Shown here: one piece after another, positions 27,565 to 39,400 of the stretch
How the letters are laid out: each line of letters opens with the position of its first letter
Numbering within the stretch: position 1 is the first letter of the stretch
Origin: Metopolophium dirhodum
Lineage: Eukaryota > Arthropoda > Insecta > Hemiptera > Aphididae
DNA: 64,000 bases
Direction of reading: 5' to 3'
Assembly: GCF_019925205.1 (NCBI RefSeq)
Contig: NC_083566.1
Location: 23,870,001 to 23,934,000 of the forward strand
The notes under the pieces: model-generated
Seen by the model: the letters and a program-made list of their open reading frames with translations, nothing else
The model's database searches: none
Told to the model about the DNA's origin: nothing
Translations under genes and position numbers: made by a program

Positions 27565-28862
27565 CGCTTGCCAAGTTAGAGATCGGCATATAAACTTTCT
27601 TGGTTTTTAATTTTTAGAAATATATTAACTGATATCATATCCAAGCGGTATGACTATTTGAATCCAGAAAAATGTCGATATGAACAGCCTCACAAAAAAT
27701 CATTTTCATTTTCATTTAGTGAGATAGATCTCCGAAACCGGAGAGCGGATTTTGTTGTTTGGAGTCTTGTTAAATTCACATTAGCTAGGAGAAGTGTAAA
27801 AAAGATTTTCAGAACTTTACCTTTCAAAAGTTAATTCACTACGGAATTTTAAAAAAAATTACAACACATTTTATTGGGCGTTTTTTGATGTTTTTCAGCT
27901 TTTCAGCCATGTATTAAATTAACTGTTAAAGGTAAAGTTCTGAAAATCTTTACTGCACTGTGGTAGTATTAACAGATTAAGCTTTTTTTTAATGTTTTTT
28001 TGTCTTTCGTTTGATAGTTATCAGCTGTCGTATACGCACGTTTATAATATTATTAGAAATAAATACATTATTTAAAATTATTATTGTTTTATTTTGATTT
28101 TTTTTTACTTAAAAAATTGAATTTTTAAGATTTCAATGGACTAGTCGAAAATTTGTTTGTCTGGGGAGTTACGAAATATTTTCCTGTGTTAAAATCGTAT
28201 TTATGTTTACCACAGGAGGTACATTTAACACTTTTAGGCAAAGACGTCCCGTGTACCTATAAGGGTACACAAAAACTTATTCGTAAAACAACAAGTGTAC
28301 CAAAAAATGGTACACGTAGTGCTTTTGGCAATGCACCGAAAAATAACGTGGCGCTTAACTTGTTTAAGATAAAGTTCTGAAAATCTTCACTGCACTTCTC
28401 CTAGCCAATGTGAATCTAACAAGACCCCAAACAACAAAATCCGTTCTCCAGTTTCGGAAATCTACCTCGCTAAATGAAAATCTAACAAAAAACAACACTT
28501 TTTTAACCATGAAAAAGTAAAAAATTTTTTTTAAAAAATTTCAATTCCATATTTTGTAACTAGTTGATGATCCCTTTTTAATGAGTTATCAACCAACTTT
28601 CTAAAAATAGAAATTTTGAGACTGTTCACGCCGACGTTTTTATGGATTCGAATCATTATACCGCTTGGGTGTGATATCAAATCTCTCTCATTAATATTTT
28701 ATATTAAAGCTAGCTAAATTACCCACCTACTCATCACTACTGAGTTACATTTATACTATTTTCCTATTTAACACAAATTCTTGAAGTTTTCAAAATTCAG
28801 ACTTTTTTATTTCAATTATCATACTTACTTGATTGAAAATCAAGAAAGTAAAAAACAGAAAA
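27565..28862. mobile_element. Family B repeat split by fold-back material
   Basis: 27565-27770 matches the 12885 copy through GATAGATCTCCGAAACCGGA and breaks at GTCTTGTT. The copy resumes at about 28740 with GAGTTACATTTATACTATTT and ends TTGAAAATCAAGAAAG. Between them lies an inverted structure with arms bearing ATTCACATTAGCTAGGAGAA and its complement TTCTCCTAGCCAATGTGAAT. The right arm extends into an inverted copy of family B itself (TCTCCAGTTTCGGAAATCTA). The 28153-28380 frame is in the interior and has no recognisable domain. Confidence 0.5.
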
Positions 28863-30238
28863 AAAATTATCAGAACCTAGATAAATCTTGGTAATCAATT
28901 GTGTGTTTAAAGAACTTTAATTTAACAATAAAAAAAAAAACATTGAACAGTATAGGTACCTAAAATCTGTTCAGCAAGAGACGCTTCCGGTTCTGCGCAC
29001 CCCCCCCCCCCTCGTTACCTTTATATCGGAACCGGTTCCCCTAAGGCAGGGTGTTGCGTGGGAGAATCAGTTTTGGTCGGTGCGTGGCGGGTTCTCTCGC
29101 CGACCAAAGTATAGTTATTACGATTATTTAGAATTTATTCTTGTATACAAAAGGAATGCTATTATTTTTTTCACTATAGAAGTGATAAGTTTTAAAATTC
29201 TACCATGATAGTCAGTACATATATAAACTAATTTAGTACTTATTTTAACCATTTTAACCCCGCTTATAATTACTAATTACAAAAATGCATGGTAAAATCA
29301 TAATTGTATAATCATCACCCTTTACATGAAATTGAAATTGCGTTTTACTGAATAAAATAATATTTTATTCATTAAAATTGATAATATCTTTCTGTAATGA
29401 AATGTCAACAAAATTTTTTTAATTAAAAAACATATTTTACCAAATTTAGAATATTAAATTTTTTTAACTGACTTCGCCGAAAATATAATATGTTTAAATT
29501 AAAACTCAGTCGATCACTCTTTCCTGCAATTCGCTGAAAACATACCAAACAACTTAACGACAGTAAACGAAAACAATTCTAATAAATACGAAGTGATAAA
29601 CAACAATTTTGAAAACAGACTTTGAAAAAACAAAAATACTGCAAGTCCCAAAGCAGCATACGGTTCTCCTCTCAAATTGGCAACCCAGTCAATCGGCGAA
29701 CTGCTACACACTAGGGCATCTCGCCAAAACTGTTGTCGGTTTTACATATTTGCACATTCACAATACTCTCAAGGGACAATAGTATTAGCAACCTTTAGCT
29801 AATATAACTTTACCCTTTGCAAATATTGGTAAAGGGTTTCAGTTGGTTTTTATTATTGTGGTTATTTCGATTTATTACGTACTTGTTGGATACGTCTGAA
29901 ACCTTATGCAAATATTTACAAGAAATGTATTCAGTAATTTTACATTAAAACACAAATACTAGTAAAATTGTGTATAATGAATATGGTATATTGTACCAGA
30001 AAATTATAGTAAATGTAGATTTATTTATACATCTTTTGCGATTATGAAATAATTTGTATATTATTGAGTTTCATTACAATGAATAAGTAAAATATTAGTA
30101 AATTACTAAAACTACAGTGTTGATAAAAGATTTATTATAAATAAAATCTATAGCAAGTTTTCGATTATATTATATAATATCCTTATATCACCTTATCTTA
30201 AAAAGTAACAAATTATCTAAATTTAAAATGTATTACAG
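28863..30238. other. DNA upstream of the first recognised Beat exon
   Basis: A poly-C-containing GC-rich spot lies at 28980-29105 and a 65-codon hydrophobic minus-strand frame at 29514-29711. No signal-peptide exon in the right phase was recognised. The acceptor at 30238 implies that this is the 3' end of another intron. Confidence 0.5.
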
Positions 30239-30447
30239 GTATGGCCACATGCCTCAAGGACGTATTCATCGAAGTCCCAATAGCGATAAGAGAAGGTAGT
30301 ACTGCCATACTGCGATGTGACTATGACTTAGAACAAGAAGCTTTGTACACGGTCAAATGGTATAAAGGCCGTCGGGAATTTTTCCGTTATGTGCCTAAAG
30401 AGTTGCCACACACAAGAGTGTTCCCTTTGGCTACCATAAACGTAGAC
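30239..30447 (+). CDS. Beat-like gene, exon encoding first half of Ig domain 1
   Basis: The acceptor is TATTACAG ending at 30238 and the donor is GTAAGT at 30448. The exon starts in phase 1 (GT completes a codon from an upstream exon) and then reads 69 codons. It encodes the A-to-C' strands of a V-type Ig domain. The first cysteine lies in LRCDYDLE and the core tryptophan in VKWYKGRREF, followed by the FFRYVPKELP segment typical of Beat proteins. The open frame runs on past the donor to a stop at 30481-30483, but the perfect GTAAGT and the matching downstream exon show that splicing occurs at 30447. Confidence 0.9.
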
Positions 30448-33400
30448 GTAAGTTCAGCATATGTAATTAGTGTAGTGTACTAGTTTCCAGAATCAGCCAA
30501 ATGGAATAACTGATAAACTTCATGTGGCTCGTTGCCATCACAAGTTTTCACACACCTACCTTTTTTTCGGGTGAATTAATTAAACTACAAAAATGTAAAA
30601 ATATTTCTTTTTTTTTTTAAGGTCAGCGAATCAGGGCCAAACCAAGTGGTGCTGAGACAAGTGACGCCCGAATTGGATGGCAAGTACAGATGTGAAGTTA
30701 GTGCAGACGCGCCAACATTTCACACACAAATTGTAGCTGCTTGGATGCACGTTGTCCGTACGTATTAGTATGATCTCGTAGATTTATAATATAGAAAACT
30801 TGTAACAAACTTAAAACAAATATTGAGCCTTTTTATACATTAACAATAAATTGTTTAATTTATTTAAATTATTATTTTCAACTATAAACGCTAAAATGTA
30901 TTTAGTAATAAATTCAGAATTATATACAACGCCTCAACTTATTTATTTCTTATATGATTTGTAAATTTATTTATGTAAATTTAATTGATTGATAAAATGA
31001 TAATTGCAATTTTTGAATAAATACATTTTTGTTAATATTATTGTAACGTTTTAACTGTTCTTGACATTTATGTGTAAACCTATACAGTATGTTAATTTTT
31101 TAAACAAATATTCTAAAAAAAAAACAAGTAGAATAAATATATAATAACATTCTATTATAAAATCAAGCAAACTTAAAATATTTATTTAAATTCCGATATA
31201 TATATATATATTTTAATTCATAAAACTGTATGTATAGACATTAGACAGCATTTATTGGCCAACTATAAGCAAATATATAAATTGTCCATTATTATGTGAA
31301 CAAAATAACATGAGAGTTGTATTATTTATATTTTAGGAACAATGGACGGCAAACCAGAGTTACATCTTGAAAAGCCACAGTATTCACTCGGTGAGAAGTT
31401 GAGAGCAAATTGTTCATCACCGCCCTCAAATCCACCTGCAAATATCACTTGGTTCATAAATGATAAAGAGGTGCGTTCAATAACATTTAATTATAATTAA
31501 AAGTATGTTGCAAAAATAGTATTTATACCAAGTCAAAGTTCACTGTAATACTTTACATTATATTATAAACCTTTTAAACTTAATATATAATAAAAACACA
31601 AAATTTAAAAAAAAAATTAGTTTTATACCAACTTTTTTTTGTTGTTATTATCCGATTTTATAACTTACTTAAGACTACAAAATGTATTGTATAATATATA
31701 GCTTTGACTAGGTAGACATAAGGCAATGTCATCTTATCTTACAACTCCCAGCATGATTAAATAATTAAGCAAACTACAGACGTTTTTTGGTACGTTAATT
31801 GTTTTTCCAAAACGTATTCAAAAGAATGATATTTTAATTAAAAAGTATTATGCTTATGTAAATTGGGTACTTTTTAACCTATTCTTTCACACGCGCAATA
31901 CCCAATGGTCTTAAATCTGTTTGATAATATCAGATAAAACAAATTTAAACTTTTTTATTAATTATATTGTGATTTGTGATTTGACAATACAATATTTATT
32001 CAAGGTTAAGCAAATTAATTTACTTTTTAAATTTATTATTTAACTCAAAGTCCATCAATAAATATCAATCGTTAAAAAAAATATACGAGTCATAAATAAA
32101 AAATATAATACAACAATTATCCAACTACAATATACCAATAATTGTATTTAATAATCAACCACATTGTATTTCTCACATAAAATATTTTACCTTAGTATAA
32201 CCCTAATTTTGTATAATACATTTTCAGGTATTGAAAATCATTTTGCCTTTTAAATGTAGTTATGTACAATGTCTTTTACTTCTTATAATAATATCTTAAT
32301 AGGGCTAATAAGACCTTATAACTTTATTCAGTTATAATAATGAGTTTGTATTATATTTATGAGTCTATGATAATAAAAATACTTTACAAATCTCTCTTCA
32401 ACACAGAAAATCTAATACATCATTCCTCAGAAGTCATAAATATCAAAAATACATAACTACAGTTTTTATTTAAAAGCGTCTGCAGTTCAAATTTTTCTAA
32501 GTTGCACAAACATTTACAAAATATTTTATTGTTAAATACGATACAATTTTAAAATGAAGGTAATATTCAACACTTGAAAATGTTATCCAATATTCCTCAG
32601 AAGTTGTTCTTAGTATTAGTAATATTTTGAAACATATATAATATCACGTCTAAAAGGTTAGGTTAGGTTAGGTGGGTTACTAAGTAGATGTCACTCTGCT
32701 GTACAGTAGGTTTCAAGTGGGTCACTGTATAAAGGATGGTATTAAATTTGAATTCAATGATATAATATCATTGTATACGAAAAACGTAGTATACATCCAA
32801 GCCACATTTAGGGGGAGACGATGGGGGAAATTTCTCCTGGGCGCTGAATTCTGAGTCCCTCAAAGGAGCACCGTCACTAGGGATTAAATTGTTTTCAAAG
32901 TGATGATATAACAAAAAAAATTTTTTTTATTTTAATGGATTTGTTGAGAAATTATATTAGTGATAAGTAACTGATAAGTGATAGCCTGTATCGTTTCTCA
33001 TTATATGTTTTACATTTCTATATATACAAGGTGATTTATTAAGCGTAAAACACTCATTATCTCAAAAAGTATTAATGTTTTTGAAAATATTTTTTTACAT
33101 AGTTTCAAGTTGTTAAAAAAACAACATTTTTATTAAAAAAATTATATTTTTAAATATTTTTTATCCTTTTATTTTTTTAAGTTTTTTACTTTTTTGAATG
33201 ACAGCATAGAGTTTTAATTTCATTTTCTAAAGCAGTATATTTTTCTAAGTATTTTAATACATAAATATCGAATTTAGTAGGAGTAGTTTATGAGTTATAA
33301 GTATTTAAGGTTTAGACAAGCGGAGTAGTGGACACACACTTGCGGGGTAACCCCATACCACTCCACTCCGCTCATCTAAACTTTAAATGCTTATACCTCA

Positions 33401-36400
33401 TAGACTACTCGCCCTAAATTAGATATTTATGAATCAAAATACTTAGAAAAATATTCTGCTTTGGAATATGAATTTAAAACTCTATGCTGTCATTCAAAAT
33501 AGTAAAAAACTTAAAAAATTATATAGATAAAAAATATTTAAAAATATAATTTCTTAATAAAAACATAGTTTTTTAACAATTTGAAACTATGTAAAAAAAT
33601 ATTTTCAAAAACATTAATACTTTTTGAGATAATGAGTGTTTTACGCTTCATGAATCACCCTGTATATATATACTAGCTGATCCCGTGCACTTCATTGCCC
33701 TTAAAAAATGACAACTCTTTAAACAATTGTGATTGATCAAATCCTTTTGGATATGTAACTCATAATCAGTAAGTGCAATTCAGCCACCCTGGTAGGCAAT
33801 CCGACTACGTCGGATCGCAGACAAGTTGCAACGGTATATCAAGCAGACAAACCCACTTGCGGTGGATTGCGGACAATCGACAATACCGCAATAAGTGCTA
33901 CATATTGGTATGCAATATGCGACAATCCAATTTGTGCGTGCTTGATTAACCAATATACAAATGAAACACTAATACGTCATTAATAATAATTTAACTAACG
34001 ATTAACCAATGACAACCCATAATAATAATTATTATTATAACTTTAAAACCCATAGCAATCATTTAGAAACAAAAATGTCCACCGTAAATCTCAAAATCCC
34101 CGTTTGAGCTTCTCTTTGAATTGGTCCTAGGAGTATGAAAAATAGTTAACTTCAGTCTCCCAGACCTACTGAATATACACTCGAGATATCATGAAAATCG
34201 GTCAAGCCGTTTCCGAGGAGTTTCGCGACATACATTTTTCATATTGTGACACGAGATTTTTATATACATTTTATTGTCATATGTACAATTTAGAAAAAAA
34301 GACTTTTTTATTAGGAATAAATGGAGTCGTAATGATAAAATTAAAGTGTTCTCTAAACTAGTAGAAGCATAAGTGCAATAATGGGAAAAATGTACATTTT
34401 GAAGTATCTATTTAACAGAGAGAAAAATTAAATTTTCGAATTAGAGTCAGCATAAAAGTTTTTTTTTACAATGAGTAAAAGAAAACTGAGTAAAAAGGGG
34501 AGCCAAAATGTGTGTACCTAGGGCGCCGAAATCATAAATACGCCTCTATATACTTACACCCCATTTTCAACTACTATCAGGAGCCTTGTATTAAATTTAG
34601 ACGCTTTTTGGCCCAACGAATAAAATTTTAATGACATTTATAGAAAAAAAACTGAAAAAATTTAAATTTTAAATTGTCCGTAAATAGCTCAAAAATAGTC
34701 AAAATATTTTGAACATTTTATCAAGTATAGGACTTGATAAAATAAACATGATATAAATCTCAAACGTACACAACACGGTTATTCGTTTTTAATTACAACA
34801 AAATAAGAAAATCACTACATGAGAAAAAGAGTGAATATCCATGCTGTAAAAATTTGAACTTCAAACGCTCATAAAAATGTAATTTGACTTTCTTATAGAT
34901 ATTTTTCTTTTTTTTGATAAAGGTATATAACTTTATAAGGAAATCTTGTATAAGATTTAAAAAGAAAAAATTTTAGGAATTTCTAACTCAAAATAATTTG
35001 CACATTTTCGTGATTTTTACGTTTTATGTCAAAATTCGAACTCTAAATGCTTATAAAAAAAATTGTGATTATGAATTTTTACTACTTTCAAATGTAATTT
35101 TAAAAATATATTAAGAGCCTTGTATTACAATTGCAATCTTTTTTACCCAACAAATAATATTTTATTGGTATTCATAGAAAAAAAAAAGAAAAATTTTGAA
35201 AATTGATAATGTCCGTAAACAGTTCAAAACAAAACAAAATATTTTATCGTGTATAGAAAATTTGAATATAAACAACCAGTGAAAATGTAAACTACCCTCG
35301 AAGAGCACCACTTTTAGTTTAGTTGAAGATTTAAGTAATTTTACTGATTCAAAAGTTGATGACAGACATACCTAAACATAAATAAATAAATTATGCATAC
35401 CTCACAATATATATATATATAGCTATATATATATATATATATATATATATGTAGCTATATACATTAATTGTTCCGCTCAAAATTTAAAATGATAGAAAAT
35501 ATAGCATAGTTGTTAAGGAATAACATTACAATTTTATGTTAGTTTAACGTAGAATTCATCCGTGGAAAAGATTTTACCGGATAAGTGGATAACATACCTA
35601 TATGGTACTTATTATTTATATATCTATATACATCTGAAGGAAGAATTCCAAGTTTCATGTACAAAATTGATCCATCGGCTTTATTCTTTCATGATTATTA
35701 TGAATCAAGATCTATGTATTTAAATATTAAGATTCTTCTAGAAGATGAAGTTTTTGTTTTTATTAAATAGCCATCTATATTAATCAGTTTTAAAATTATC
35801 TTGAAATTATCTTTACTACAAGTTTATAGAAAATGAAACAATATTCCTCTTTGTAGAACTACAGAATAATGGGATTATATTATAACTATATAACACTATA
35901 ACAGAGTATCAATTTTAACAAAATCTAGCATTCTGAAAGAAATAATTTTTATGATAAGGTAAAAAATAAAGATAAGAAGACATATTTTCTTTTTCTCAAA
36001 TAAAAAGCTTTCTTATTAAGCCTAGTAACATCTTATTTTGTATCAAATGAATCTTCTTCTAATCAGTAGATTAATTTGTTTAACAGAAAACAGTTAGATT
36101 GATTATTTAGTAGATATTATCTAAACGTAATGTGTACATTAAACCAGTAATTATAGTTTTTTTATTATTTTAACTCAGTAATAGATAATTGGAAACAAAT
36201 TTAAAAGTTGAATTTTTTTAGTTTACAGTACTTATACCAATGCAATACGTAGGTATCTATATTGGAATATAATATAATATGCAATACAATTCAATTTAAC
36301 TAATTAAATATAGGTATCAGTTTTAATTTTAAATATATTGTAAATTCTTTTATTTTTAAGTTAATAGTTAAAAAGTAGGTCAGCACATTTCGGTGGTGGA

Positions 36401-39400
36401 TGTTTGTCCATCGTCCTTCGGGCCTCGGACAGGATAATGTAATTTTACTGTATTCGATTTGAATGCAATGATTGCATTCGATAAAAAACGATTCTGAGCG
36501 GACGAGAGAATCTCTTTTATTTAATTTTATTCGTTTCTATGATGATAAACAAAGCGCTTTAAGAACAGCTTAAGAACGATTTATATAAATAGGTAATTTA
36601 TATAATTATAATTAGGAAATATCATAAAAATGAAAAAAAATATAAAAGAAAAGAAAAAGCTCATAAGTTGCTCAAATATTTTGAAAATTTTACCATGTCT
36701 AGGTAAAACTAATATAAGTAAACAACCCAAATTTCAAGTGTTTACGAATGTTTTTAACCGAATTACAACAAAAAAACTCCCAAAATTAAAATGTCTATAA
36801 ATAGCTCAAAAATGGCTAAAATGTTCCGAACTTTAAACCATAAGGAACAAAATCCAAAATACAACAAAAAATATCTCTTGTCATTTTTCATTTGAAGTAA
36901 TATTTCTAGTAGAAAACGTCGTCCGTAATTATTTAATATTATAAAACCGTACGTTTTTTCTCCTTTAATCGCTTTTATTTCGAGTAGCGTTTCGAAAATT
37001 GACCTCTTTAAAGTACCAGCTAGAAAACATTACCTTTCAGAAAAAATGCTATACTTGATACTTTTGAGCAAGTTTAGAGGGAGAAAAAGTGTTTACAGAA
37101 TAAAAAAGAAAAAGAAATAAACATCATTGTAAAACCATTACATTCCTCGCTCCGCTCAGAATCTAAAATTGGTAAACATGTATGTAGGTAATATTTTGAT
37201 TTATACACTTTAGTACCTACCATATAATTATATTATTACTATTTTGCACACTCAAATAGTTATTACATTATTTTTAAAATGTTATAAAAAGTATTATTAC
37301 GATTATAATTCAATATGTATGATTTATAATAAACGTTTTTACGGTATATACTTTTTGATGGTTTTAGTGATTTATCTTTTATATTGGTTGTAATATAAAA
37401 TATGGTGTTTTTAGCGTTTACGCCACTTTAGAGCATGTTTTTTTATTTTTTGTGGTTGTTTTCATGTCTGTTATTTAAGTGTGAAGTTTAACTTGACAAC
37501 TAAAACATAATATTTTTCAACACAATACAATTTGTATTCTAAATTTGTTTAGTTTCGTGTAAACTGCTGTGTATTTTTAATTTGTTAGGTCCTCTACGTA
37601 CAGTTGTCACATTATTTTAATTTCATTACCTTCATTCTTTATGATGCTCATAGTTCTAGCCTACGTTAGGTTCTCTCTCTCTTTGATTAATTTTGTATTG
37701 GTTGTAACTTGTATTATGAAAGTTAAATGCGAATTTACAGTATAATTTGTAGATAACTTACTTGGACAACATTTATTGGACCTAATATGGTTTAAAAAAA
37801 TTGTGTTTGGACCTACACCATACGCATAAGACATAACATCCCAAAAACATAATATATATTTTAATTGCTAGTTACTACTGACAAGTAGTGCTTAATATTT
37901 TGCAGATTCGATATTAGTAATAAAAGATGATTAAATTAATGTTCTAGACCAAAATTGCATTTATTTATTTAAGTCATCGTCTTAAATGATATTCTCTTAG
38001 GACATAGAGCATGTTCGTGGAACAAAATATTAATTGGATCATTGAATAGAAACAATCATGACTGCTGTCAATTTATACCACTTTCAAATTGAGTTGATAA
38101 ACATTATTTAAACATAGTGACCTTAGAATTTTCTGATACTATTTAAATGTATTCTTTTAATCAGGGTTTTTGACTATGTTTGTAATGGTGATACAGTATT
38201 GGATCCAAAAGTCATCCAAGGAAGGGGGTGTTTTTAAAAATTAAATTACCTTTTTTAAGCCAAATATTATAGTAAAAAATAACGTAAGAAAGCCCCTTCG
38301 AACCTCCCTATATCCGCCACTGGGGTGATATTCGTATCTTGATGAAGTATAGAGTTTAAACTTTCTAACAGTATACATAATTACTCAATTAGTTTAACAT
38401 TTACATTCTATACTTATAGGTACTTACCTAATAATATTTCTCCGTAATATCGTAAAAATGTAAACTTTTAATAATTATATCGAAGAATTTAATTTAAAAA
38501 ATATGATTTAGATATGTATATATGAAAAATGAATATACGTTTTCAGAATTATATCGAATTTAAAGTTGAGTTGAAAAAGCATAAGCATTAATTTTGTTTT
38601 AGCTGGGAAATGGTCGCATAATCAGAATACCATCAGCCAGGCCATCCGGTCAATTATTTAAGACTGTCTCGTCAATTGAATACGACGTTTTAATTGCTGG
38701 TAAGCTGAAGGTGAAATGCCAAAGTGACATATACCACGTCATCTGGTCGGAAACTGAAGTAATGCTGGACGAAGATAAACCAAGACTTGCGTCTATTCTA
38801 CAACCACATGGTCATTCAGCAGGTAAACACTTTTATTAAATTATATTGATATTTATCTTTAGATTTATTTCAATTGAAAAACAAAATCATGTACAATTTT
38901 ATGAAAATTAATGTCACCAAATATTGAGGTAATAAAATAACAAGATAATAATAAAACTTTTTTTTTTTAATTCAGCAAGACTGTATAATATAAGCTGAAA
39001 TTTAAAACAAACTTGTAGTGACTATGTAATAACATTATTTATATTTCAAATTCATTAATGTTAAAATTCGAAATATTTACAATTTTAAAAATAAATATAA
39101 ACTCTCCATAACCACTTCAATTAATTGAGCTGAAATAACCATCACGACCTTCAACATATTATACTATTCGGACATGTAATATAATATGTAGCAGCACATG
39201 TTAGATAACAGCATTTGAAAATTGTAAGCTACATATTATAACCTATTGGCGATTTTATAGATATTGAGTTACAATATTAAATATTACAAAACTGGATATT
39301 TAAACGAAAAATTGTGATTTCCCCTCAAACGGCTTAAGTTACATTTTTGTAATTCAAACCATATTAATCATAGTGACTTTTGACTATTGACATTCATATG

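Larger units (their letters stand above)
31471..38602 (+). other. Beat-like gene intron 3 (7.1 kb), repeat-filled
   Basis: GT...AG intron. From 31.5 to 32.6 kb it is plain AT-rich sequence. From 32.65 to 38.35 kb it contains, in order, a family A fragment, a large fold-back element, an insect CTAGCTG-type repeat, an internal family A copy with a duplicated module, a (TA)n tract, a second family A copy and a hAT-end fragment. No further exon-like frame was recognised. Confidence 0.8.

Noticed and set aside
29514..29711. Hydrophobic 65-codon minus-strand frame just upstream of the Beat exons
   Set aside because: Opposite strand and no splice signals or homology recognised; treated as chance.
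30241..30483. An independent 80-residue protein starting at the ATG at 30241
   Set aside because: The ATG directly follows a splice acceptor and the frame crosses a perfect GTAAGT donor. The protein continues in the next exon.
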